NCBI GenBank assembly: GCA_038233335.1
Contig: JBBSME010000057.1
Coordinates: 1 to 18,673, forward strand
From: Iamia sp038233335
GTDB lineage: Bacteria; Actinomycetota; Acidimicrobiia; Acidimicrobiales; Iamiaceae
Reading direction: 5' to 3'
Length of the DNA: 18,673 bases
Positions 7,830-14,464 of the stretch are shown piece after piece. The position numbers and the translations under genes are program-made. The stretch's first letter is position 1; each line of letters starts with the position of its first letter. The notes under the pieces were generated by a model. It was given only the letters and a program-made list of their open reading frames with translations, was not told the DNA's origin and ran no database searches.

Positions 7830-8959
7830 TGCGGTTCGTCGACGAGTACCGCGATCCGGTGGCCGCCCGTCAGGTGGTGCGCCACATCACCGAGCTGGCC
7901 GGCGACGACGAGCTCAAGTTCATGGAGGTCTGCGGCGGCCACACCCACACCATCTACCGCCACGGCATCGAGCACGTGCTGCCGTCCAACGTGGAGCTGG
8001 TGCACGGCCCGGGGTGCCCGGTGTGCGTGATCCCCATGGGCAGGGTCGACGACGCCATCGCGGTGGCCGAGACGCCGGGCGTGATCTTCACCTCGTTCGG
8101 CGACATGATGCGCGTCCCGGGCAGCAACGGGAACCTGCTGGAAGCCAAGGCCCGGGGCGCGGACGTCAGGTTCGTCTACTCACCGCTCGACGCGCTCAAG
8201 GTGGCCGAGGACAACCCCGACCGGGAGGTGGTCTTCTTCGCGGTCGGCTTCGAGACGACCGCGCCGTCGACCGCCATCACCCTCATGCGGGCCCGCGACC
8301 AGGGGATCACGAACTTCCGGGTCTTCAGCAACCACGTCACCATCGTCCCGCCCATGAAGGCCATCCTCGAGTCCCCCGACCTCCGCCTCGACGGCTTCCT
8401 CGGACCGGGGCACGTGTCCACCGTGGTCGGCAACCACCCGTACCGCTTCGTGCCGGCCGAGTACGGCAAGCCGGTGGTCACCGCCGGGTTCGAGCCCCTC
8501 GACGTCCTCCAGGCCATCGCCATGCTGCTGGAGCAGATCCGCCAGGGTCGCTGCGAGGTTGAGAACCAGTACACCCGGGTGGTCCGCCACGAGGGCAACC
8601 CGGTGGCCATGCGGGCCATCGGCGAGGTCTTCGAGCTCCGGCCGCACTTCGAGTGGCGGGGGCTGGGCTTCATCGCCCAGAGCGGGCTCCGGCTGCGGGA
8701 GGAGTTCGCCGCCTTCGACGTCGAGCGCCACTACGACCTGCCCAACATCCGGGTGGCGGACCCCAAGGCCTGCCAGTGCGGTGAGGTCCTCAAGGGCGTC
8801 ATCAAGCCCTGGGAGTGCAAGGTGTTCGGCACCGCCTGCACCCCCGAGACCCCCATCGGCACGTGCATGGTCTCCTCCGAGGGGGCCTGTGCCGCCTACT
8901 ACAACTTCGGCCGGCTCCACCGGGAGGCCGCGGTCAGCCTGGGCCGCGCCAACGTCTGA
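7829..8959 (+). CDS. hypD: Hydrogenase maturation factor HypD
   Basis: HypD is the Fe-S scaffold on which iron, CO and cyanide ligands are assembled with HypC and HypE. The 376 residues are full length. Visible motifs are MEVCGGHTH (Cys35), GPGCPVCVIP (Cys63, Cys66), GFETTAPSTA, and a C-terminal cysteine cluster with CQCGEVLKG, WECKVFGTAC and SSEGACAAYY, which binds the [4Fe-4S] cluster. No good Shine-Dalgarno precedes the ATG, so translation probably depends on the one-base overlap with hypC. It is the last gene of the hydrogenase run in this window. hypE, hypF, hypA and hypB do not follow it, although its partner HypE supplies the cyanide groups. Confidence 0.96.
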   Translation: MRFVDEYRDPVAARQVVRHITELAGDDELKFMEVCGGHTHTIYRHGIEHVLPSNVELVHGPGCPVCVIPMGRVDDAIAVAETPGVIFTSFGDMMRVPGSNGNLLEAKARGADVRFVYSPLDALKVAEDNPDREVVFFAVGFETTAPSTAITLMRARDQGITNFRVFSNHVTIVPPMKAILESPDLRLDGFLGPGHVSTVVGNHPYRFVPAEYGKPVVTAGFEPLDVLQAIAMLLEQIRQGRCEVENQYTRVVRHEGNPVAMRAIGEVFELRPHFEWRGLGFIAQSGLRLREEFAAFDVERHYDLPNIRVADPKACQCGEVLKGVIKPWECKVFGTACTPETPIGTCMVSSEGACAAYYNFGRLHREAAVSLGRANV

Positions 8960-8987
8960 CCCTCGGACGTGCAGCGGCCGTTGGCGC
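8942..8987 (+). terminator. Candidate terminator: two alternative hairpins at the hypD stop
   Basis: GCGCCAAC (8946-8953) pairs perfectly with GTTGGCGC (8980-8987). Alternatively GGCCGC (8942-8947) pairs with GCGGCC (8974-8979), with ACGTC (8952-8956) and GACGT (8966-8970) forming an inner stem. The structures share bases and exclude each other. The hypD stop (8957-8959) lies between the arms. There is no T tract, as is common for high-GC terminators. Confidence 0.4.
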
Positions 8988-9002
8988 TGGACTGCATGTT
9001 GT

Positions 9003-9019
9003 GGCGCCATGATGGCGCC
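9003..9019. repeat. Perfect inverted repeat at the break point of the PIN remnant
   Basis: GGCGCCATGATGGCGCC is an 8-bp perfect inverted repeat around a single G. It lies exactly where recognisable PIN-domain coding sequence begins, 44 nt after the hypD stop. It may be a scar of a rearrangement, an old operator or chance. Confidence 0.5.
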
Positions 9020-9308
9020 TCACCTGATCGACGTGGAGGTGACCTCGGCGTGGCGTCGACTGGTCGCGGCCGGGGACGTCGACGAGCGTCGGGTCGACCT
9101 GGCCCGCGCCGACCTGCGGGACCTTCGGCTCCACCGGGTCCCGCACGGTCTGCTGCTCGACCGGGCCTGGGCCCTGCGGACCAACATCACGGCCTACGAC
9201 GCCGTCTACGTCGCCCTGGCCGAGCTGACCGACTCCGTCCTGCTGACCGCCGACGGCCGCGTCGCGGCGGCGCCCGGCCCGCGCTGCGAGATCGAGCTCC
9301 TGACCTGA
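9009..9308 (+). pseudogene. VapC-type PIN-domain toxin, N-terminally truncated
   Basis: The readable product is 99 residues and aligns by eye with the C-terminal three quarters of VapC-type PIN ribonucleases: HLIDVEVTSAWRRL (Glu10), TAYDAVYVALAEL (second acidic site) and LLTADGRVAAAPG (third). Family members are usually about 130 residues and begin with VVDASVLV, which supplies the first catalytic Asp. That part is missing, and the upstream DNA between hypD and here does not encode it in any frame I checked. No antitoxin gene is beside it. The ATGs at 9009 and 9012 sit inside a perfect palindrome (9003-9019) and lack a Shine-Dalgarno. It is most likely a remnant, though a short translated protein cannot be excluded. 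Confidence 0.7.
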
Positions 9309-9497
9309 GGCGGTGCTGTCACCGGCTCGCTCGGCCCGCGGCGTCGGCACCTCGAAGATGCGCCGGTTGGTGATCGGCGACGGCCCGAATCTGGTCCCCG
9401 GACGACCGGCGGCGACGGGCTCGGCCGGATGCCGGTCGGATGGCCCGAGACCGGGCCGGGGAGGCCAGCCTGGTGGCACTGCGACGAGGAGAGATCC

Positions 9498-10304
9498 GTG
9501 ACCGACCCCTACGCCAAGTTCCCCGACCTCACGTTCGACCGACCGGCCGACGCCGTGCTGCGGATCACCCTCGACGCCCCGGGCCTCAACGCGGTGGGCC
9601 CGGCCGTCCACCGCCAGCTGGCCGACGTCTGGTTGGCCGTCGACCGTGATCCCGATACCAACGTGGCCCTGCTCTGCGGCGCGGGCAAGGGGTTCTCGGC
9701 CGGGGGCAGCTTCGAGCTACTCCACCAGATGATCGACGACTTCGCGGTCCGCACCCGGGTGCTCCGCGAGGCGCGGGATCTGGTGTTCAACGTGATCGAG
9801 TGCGCGAAGCCCATCGTGTCGGCCATCCACGGTCCGGCGGTCGGTGCCGGGTTGGCGGCGGGGATCCTCGCTGACGTGTCGGTGGTGGGTCGCACGGCCA
9901 AGATCATCGACGGCCACACCCGGCTGGGCGTGGCCGCGGGGGACCACGCCGCGATCTGCTGGCCGCTGCTCTGCGGCATGGCCAAGGCCAAGTACCTCCT
10001 GTTGACCTGCGACCCGCTGACCGGCGAGGAGGCCGAGCGCATCGGGCTGGTCTCCGTCTGCGTCGACGACGACCAGGTGCAGGACCGGGCCCTGGCCATC
10101 GCCAGCCAGCTGGCCGGGGGAGCCCAGTCCGCCATCCGCGCCACCAAGCACACGCTCAACCACTGGTACCGGGCCCAGTCGGCCACCTTCGACGCATCGC
10201 TGGCCTATGAGATGTTCGGCTTCGGCGGACCCGACGCCCGCGAGGGCCTGGCCTCGCTCACCGAGAAGCGCGACCCGCGCTTCACCGGTCCCACCTCCGA
10301 GTGA
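9498..10304 (+). CDS. Enoyl-CoA hydratase/isomerase (crotonase) family protein
   Basis: Crotonase-fold enzymes hydrate, isomerise or cleave CoA thioesters. This 268-residue protein is of normal length. It has the first oxyanion-hole segment CGAGKGFSAGG (residues 60-70) and the second, AIHGPAVGAGLAAG (109-122). KIIDGHTRLGVAAGDHAA (135-152) lies where the two catalytic glutamates of rat crotonase would be. There the sequence has His/Thr and Asp149 instead, so classical hydratase chemistry is uncertain. The C-terminal helices AIRATKHTLNHWYR and FGFGGPDAREGLASLTEKRDPRF are standard for the family. The GTG at 9498 is preceded by GAGGAGA. It is not part of the hydrogenase cluster and has its own 189-nt upstream region (9309-9497), in which I see no other gene. 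Confidence 0.9.
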   Translation: MTDPYAKFPDLTFDRPADAVLRITLDAPGLNAVGPAVHRQLADVWLAVDRDPDTNVALLCGAGKGFSAGGSFELLHQMIDDFAVRTRVLREARDLVFNVIECAKPIVSAIHGPAVGAGLAAGILADVSVVGRTAKIIDGHTRLGVAAGDHAAICWPLLCGMAKAKYLLLTCDPLTGEEAERIGLVSVCVDDDQVQDRALAIASQLAGGAQSAIRATKHTLNHWYRAQSATFDASLAYEMFGFGGPDAREGLASLTEKRDPRFTGPTSE

Positions 10305-10390
10305 CCGGGGGCATCGTCGGGTACCGATGAGTGCGGGGCCCACGATCCGTCTCCCCTGGTGCGGGCCAAGGACGAACGAGGAGCAGAGCA

Positions 10391-10510
10391 GTGAGCGTTC
10401 CCGAGATCGCGACCCGAGACGAGTGGCTGGAGGCCCGCAAGGACCTGCTGGTCCGGGAGAAGGAGATGACCCGGGCCCGAGACGCCCTCAACGCGGACCG
10501 GCGCCGCCGG
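10391..10510 (+). pseudogene. DUF899 (thioredoxin-like) gene remnant, only the N-terminus left
   Basis: GTG 10391 is preceded by GAGGAG at 10379-10384 and opens a frame beginning with the hallmark N-terminus of DUF899 proteins: SVPEIATRDEWLEARKDLL, then VREKEMTRARDALNADRRR. Intact members are well over 200 residues and continue with a LPMV-type segment and the thioredoxin-like core. Here similarity stops after about 39 codons, at roughly 10507. The frame runs on as Arg/Pro-rich sequence of no recognisable family. The start region and ribosome site look undamaged, so truncation by deletion is more likely than slow decay. A short peptide could still be made from it. Confidence 0.7.
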
Positions 10511-10740
10511 TCGCGGGCCCGTCGGCGGGGGAGTCGGTGCCCATCAGGCGAGCCGGGTCTGAGCCCGAGCCCGGTCCGCCGCGCCGGTGACCGGCATGGT
10601 GTCAGGCCGGCGACCGGGGGTCTGGTCGTGGCCGCGGTGAGGAGGGTGGGCCGCAGGTCCATGGCCGTGGATCTTGACCGATCCACGGCGCCGCGGGCGG
10701 GTGAGGCCCTCGTCGAGCCCCCGTCGGGTAGGAAAGGGGG
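10511..10740. other. Unassigned stretch between the DUF899 remnant and the lipoprotein gene
   Basis: I find no credible gene on either strand in this 230 nt. Open frames here are Arg/Pro-rich readings caused by GC content. The stretch contains a strong hairpin (10664-10689) and the ribosome site of the next gene (AGGAAAGGGG, 10731-10740). It probably includes that gene's promoter, but I cannot name -35 and -10 elements. Confidence 0.6.
10664..10689. repeat. Perfect 10-bp-stem hairpin with 6-nt loop
   Basis: GCCGTGGATC (10664-10673), loop TTGACC, and GATCCACGGC (10680-10689) form an uninterrupted inverted repeat. It lies 51 nt before the lipoprotein start and about 155 nt after the DUF899 break. 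It could be a terminator of the vanished gene or an operator for the next one. No T tract follows on either side. Confidence 0.7.
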
Positions 10741-11736
10741 ATGTCAGGCCGTCGCCCGCTGGTGGTCGCGGCCCTGGTCGCGGTCCTGCTGGCCGCGGCC
10801 TGTAGTCGAGACGACCTGCCCGAGGCCACCCCGCTGTGCGACCTTGGTCGCAACAACGACCAGGGTGTGGTCGGCCACGACCTCGCGGCCTCGGCCGCCC
10901 TTCCCGACGGGCGGGTGCTGTTCGCCTTCGGCGACACCTACCTGGGCCGCATCACCGGGGGCGAGCGGGTCGCGACCGGCCTCCTCAACTCGACGGGTGC
11001 GGTCATCCCGGCCGGCGACGACGTCTGCTCGGATCGGATCCGGTACCTCACCGGTGATGATGGCGAGCCTCGGGCTCTGCTGCCCGACCCGCCTCGAGAG
11101 GCCACCGCCTTCTGGCCGGTCGACCTGGCGGTGCACGACGGCCGGGTCTGGATGCTCTACCGGTGGGTCGAGCGCACCGGGGACGGCCGCCTCGACATCG
11201 GCACGCTCGGGACGGGCCTGGCCGTGGCCGACCCCGACGAGCTGGAGTTCACGCCGGCAGACCGGTTGCTGGTGGTCGGTGGCGTCCCGGTGCCGTCGAG
11301 CCTGCGCGAGCATGACGGGCGCCTGGTGGCGCTGGTGTGCGTCGGGGGCGACGACCGGGATTGCCGGCTGCGGGAGGTGGACACCGACGCCACCGAGATC
11401 GGCGAGGCCCTTCCCGGACCACCCATCGACCTGTCCGCGGCGGAGATGGGGCTGGGTCGCGTCGACGTCGGCGGGCGACAGGTCTGGCAGGTCTCGTCGA
11501 TGCCGGGTCTGGCCTGCCGCCTGCAGGTGGCTCGCTTCATCGATGACGAGTGGTGGACCGAGACGGTGCTGGCCCCCGACACCGACGATGGGGCCCTGTG
11601 CTACGCGGGACGGGTGCAGGAGCCCTACTCCACCGCCGACACCCTGACCGTCACGTGGGTCCAGAGCCCGGAGCGACGTCGGAACGCCGATGCCTACTGG
11701 CCCCACGTCGAGCGGGTCGACCTCACCGAGGAGTGA
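10741..11736 (+). CDS. Lipoprotein with DUF4185-like/beta-propeller domain
   Basis: The 331-residue product begins with a lipoprotein signal: MSGRRP, a hydrophobic core and lipobox LAAAC (Cys21), so it is exported and lipid-anchored. The mature part resembles beta-propeller proteins of the DUF4185/glycosidase-like type, notably LPDGRVLFAFGDTYLGRI (about residues 54-71), which echoes the FGDT motif of that family. Repeated blade-like segments end in YSTADTLTVTWVQSP near the C-terminus. Such proteins may bind or cleave glycans, but I see no catalytic residues I can name. Family assignment is from motif recall and moderate. The ATG is preceded by AGGAAAGGGG. It is convergent with the glycan-related minus-strand operon, a possible functional link. 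Confidence 0.75.
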   Translation: MSGRRPLVVAALVAVLLAAACSRDDLPEATPLCDLGRNNDQGVVGHDLAASAALPDGRVLFAFGDTYLGRITGGERVATGLLNSTGAVIPAGDDVCSDRIRYLTGDDGEPRALLPDPPREATAFWPVDLAVHDGRVWMLYRWVERTGDGRLDIGTLGTGLAVADPDELEFTPADRLLVVGGVPVPSSLREHDGRLVALVCVGGDDRDCRLREVDTDATEIGEALPGPPIDLSAAEMGLGRVDVGGRQVWQVSSMPGLACRLQVARFIDDEWWTETVLAPDTDDGALCYAGRVQEPYSTADTLTVTWVQSPERRRNADAYWPHVERVDLTEE

Positions 11737-11754
11737 CGAGGGCCTCCTCGGCTC

Positions 11755-11769
11755 GGCGATGGCCTCGCC
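11755..11769. terminator. Short hairpin between convergent genes, possible bidirectional terminator
   Basis: GGCGA-TGGCC-TCGCC forms a 5-bp stem in the 61-nt gap between the lipoprotein stop and the opposing fusion-gene stop. CGAGG (11737-11741) and CCTCG (11763-11767) offer an alternative pairing. There is no T tract. Position is the main support. Confidence 0.3.
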
Positions 11770-11797
11770 CTGACGTCCCGGTGCTCCCGCCTCCGCC

Positions 11798-14461
11798 TCA
11801 GCGGCGGTCGTGGCGGCGGAGGACGACCCTCTCGAAGAGGTCTGCGGTCCGGGGGGCCAAAACTGCCCAGTCCAGCTGCTCGCGGCGGTCTCGCGCTGCC
11901 GCCGCGGCCGTGGCCAGCACCTCGGGTGACAGCGCGTCGATGGCCGAGGCCACGGACTCCACGGTGTGGCCGCACGGGATCCCGGCGTTGCCCAGGGCCT
12001 CGACCAGGTAGCCCCAGTCGCTGCGGAGCACGGGGAGGCCCAGGCCGATTGCGTCGGCCGCCGCGCCGGTCGCCAACATCTCTCCGTCAGGGTCGAACAC
12101 CAGGGCCAGCACGTCGCAGGCCGCCAGCCGAGTGGCGTAGGCCTCCGGCGCCACCATCCGGTAGTCGGACGCAGCCACGATGCGGGGATCGTCGGGCACC
12201 ACGTCGTCGGGACCCACCGACCAGCAGGCCAGCTGCACGTCCTCTCGCCCGCACGCCGCCACCGCCTCCATCACGACCTGCACCAGCTTCTCGGTCCGGG
12301 GCGCGCCCACGATGCCGATGCGCAGGGCCGCGGGGTTGAGGCCGAGCCGCTGCTCCGCCTCGGCCCGGTCGGGCAGGCCGGCCTCGGCCCAGAGCCCGCC
12401 GAAGTGGCCGTGGGGGACCACCTCGTGGAGGCAGTGCTCGCCGAAGCGGTAGCGGGCCCGCATGCGCTCCTCGCCCCAGGCGCTGTGGTGGATGACGCCG
12501 CCTGCCGCCTCGGCCCAGAGGGCGTAGATCGGGTCGAAGGCGTCGGGCTGCTTCTGGTGGGGGGTGAGGTTGTGCGCCGTCCACACCACCGGGACGTCGT
12601 GGTCGGCCAGCTCCGCGATGATCGCCCGGTGGGCGTCGAGGTCGTCGAAGGCCAGCCACTCGGGCCAATGCAGGTGGAGCAGGTCGCAGCGGCGGAACCC
12701 AGGGTCGGGCACCGCGTTCCACCCGACCGGTGACGGCCCGGCGACCACCCGGTCGGCCATCGGACCGTAGAGGGAGCGGCTGTAGTGGTGGCCGACCTCG
12801 GTCGACGCCACCCGCAGCAGCGGCGTGACCCGGGCCCGGTAGGAGAGCGCGGTCGCCGGGTCCAGGTCGATCTGGTGGATCCGGGCGATCTCGGAGGTCG
12901 GCGTGCGCCACTCGGCCAGCCCGGAGACGTCGATCGCGGTCGTGGCGTGGGGCGAGTTGCACTCCCACTCGACTCGGAGCGGGCGACCGGCGACCTCGGG
13001 GATGGCCATGCTGACGGTCCGAGGGGCGCGAGCGAAGGTGAGCTGGTCGTCGAGCACCACGGTGCGACCCTCGACGCTGAGCTGGGCGCGGCGGGCTCCC
13101 TCCAGCGGCGGTGTGGCGTCGTCCCCGTCGAAGCCCCGGCCCGAGATCGGGAACCCGTCCCAGGTGGCGGTGAGCGAGTGGGGTCCCTGCTCGATGGTGG
13201 TGGGGAGGCCGCCGGCGGTGTGGCGGCCGAGCCCGGCGGTGACCAGCGGCGTCCAGGTGGGGAGGTCGCGGTCGATGGGCACCTCCCAGGTCCCGGGTTG
13301 GTGCAGGGCCGGGAGGTAGTGGCTGCGGGTGATGCCCACGAACGGGAGGACGAAGTCGGCGCCGGTCGAGCGGTGGGCCCAGACCCCGGCCGGACGGGCG
13401 TCCTCGAACCGGATCCAGTCGTCGCCGTCGGGGTAGGCCTCGGTCGCGGGGGCGGCCACGACCCCGGCCGGAGCCCGTCGGAGCGCGCCGGCCGCCCACG
13501 CCACCTTGCCCAGCAGGTCGAAGGTGAGCTGGAGGCGCCGGGCCGGACCGCGGTAGCCGTCCTGCGCCCGGCCGCGGTGCGCGGTGCTGACCCCGTCGTC
13601 GTCGAAGCCGGCCATGACCGTCTGGGTCGCGTCGGCCGCCCGGCGCAGCCAGAGCCCGGCCCGCTCCGGGTCGTGGCCGTCGGCCAGGCTGAGGGCGGCC
13701 AGCTCCAGGGTGAGCGCGGCGGCCAGGTCGCCCACCGAGCGACCCCAGGCCACCGCGGAGCCGTCGCGGGCCCCGGCCACGGCCACCAGGTCGAGGGCCC
13801 GGAGGAGCCCGTCCTCCCACACCGGGCCGATCCGGGGGGCCAGCGGTTCGCAGAAGAGCCAGACGTCGGCGGTGTAGATGTCGTAGCGGCCGACCCGGTC
13901 GTTGGAGTCGTCCAGGGCTCGCCGAGGGTTCTCGTCGAGCACCTCCCGCACCCGGTCCACGAGCGACGAGAGACGGTCGTCGTCGGTGAGGCCGAGGTCG
14001 ACCCGCCCCTTCTCGCACCGGGCCAGCACCGCCGCGTAGTTCCGGGGCAGGTGCCCGCCGTCGAGGAGCTCGAGCCAGTCGGAGCTGTCGACGGCGCGCT
14101 CCAGCTCGGCCCGCTGGGCCTCGTCCATCGTCGCGACCAGCGGGTTGTCGGCGAAGGGGCCGCGCCGACCGAGCGTCTCGGCGATGCGGTAGGAGAAGAA
14201 GGTGTGGGTCGACGCGCCGTCCACCTGTCCCAACAGGTGGGCCAGCAGCCCGTCGATCTCGTCACCCCCGACGCGGGTCACCCCGGCGTCGGCCAGGTGG
14301 GTGAGGGTGAAGCAGATGTCGGCCCGGACGTCGGCTCCCACCTCGTGGCCGGCGAAGGTCCGGGGGATCCGCCATCCCGGGAGGTGGCGGTGCTGGACCG
14401 CCTCCAGGGTCGACACGGTCCAGGTGGTGAGGCGATCGGCCAGTGCCGCGGCGGTGGTCAT
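11798..14461 (-). CDS. Heparinase-like toroid/sandwich protein fused to a GT-B glycosyltransferase
   Basis: This is a single 887-residue protein with two apparent parts. Residues 1 to about 555 look like an alpha/alpha-toroid followed by a beta-sandwich, in the manner of heparinase II/III-type and related polysaccharide lyases or hydrolases: helical repeats include FFSYRIAETLGRRG and YDIYTADVWLFCEPLAP, then strand-rich RRAQLSVEGRTVVLDDQLTF. Residues about 560-887 look like a GT4-type glycosyltransferase: CDLLHLHWPEWLAF, VPVVWTAHNLTPHQK, GVIHHSAWGEERMRARY, then the nucleotide-sugar half IGIVGAPRTEKLVQVV and GLGLPVLRSDWGYLVEALG. There is no signal peptide, so it should be cytosolic. The start ATG (14459-14461) follows the upstream serine-hydrolase stop by 3 nt. 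Domain calls are by pattern; catalytic activity is not certain for either half. Confidence 0.8.
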   Translation of the reverse strand: MTTAAALADRLTTWTVSTLEAVQHRHLPGWRIPRTFAGHEVGADVRADICFTLTHLADAGVTRVGGDEIDGLLAHLLGQVDGASTHTFFSYRIAETLGRRGPFADNPLVATMDEAQRAELERAVDSSDWLELLDGGHLPRNYAAVLARCEKGRVDLGLTDDDRLSSLVDRVREVLDENPRRALDDSNDRVGRYDIYTADVWLFCEPLAPRIGPVWEDGLLRALDLVAVAGARDGSAVAWGRSVGDLAAALTLELAALSLADGHDPERAGLWLRRAADATQTVMAGFDDDGVSTAHRGRAQDGYRGPARRLQLTFDLLGKVAWAAGALRRAPAGVVAAPATEAYPDGDDWIRFEDARPAGVWAHRSTGADFVLPFVGITRSHYLPALHQPGTWEVPIDRDLPTWTPLVTAGLGRHTAGGLPTTIEQGPHSLTATWDGFPISGRGFDGDDATPPLEGARRAQLSVEGRTVVLDDQLTFARAPRTVSMAIPEVAGRPLRVEWECNSPHATTAIDVSGLAEWRTPTSEIARIHQIDLDPATALSYRARVTPLLRVASTEVGHHYSRSLYGPMADRVVAGPSPVGWNAVPDPGFRRCDLLHLHWPEWLAFDDLDAHRAIIAELADHDVPVVWTAHNLTPHQKQPDAFDPIYALWAEAAGGVIHHSAWGEERMRARYRFGEHCLHEVVPHGHFGGLWAEAGLPDRAEAEQRLGLNPAALRIGIVGAPRTEKLVQVVMEAVAACGREDVQLACWSVGPDDVVPDDPRIVAASDYRMVAPEAYATRLAACDVLALVFDPDGEMLATGAAADAIGLGLPVLRSDWGYLVEALGNAGIPCGHTVESVASAIDALSPEVLATAAAAARDRREQLDWAVLAPRTADLFERVVLRRHDRR

Positions 14462-14464
14462 CGT

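Noticed and set aside
9309..9497. Minus-strand reading with NRRIFEVPTPRAERA in the gap before the enoyl-CoA hydratase gene
   Set aside because: It looks briefly protein-like but has no start, ribosome site or continuing domain, and merges into antisense of neighbouring genes.
10331..11647. A 438-codon plus-strand frame through the DUF899 remnant and lipoprotein
   Set aside because: Only about 39 codons after 10391 look like protein. The rest is an out-of-frame reading of the lipoprotein gene.
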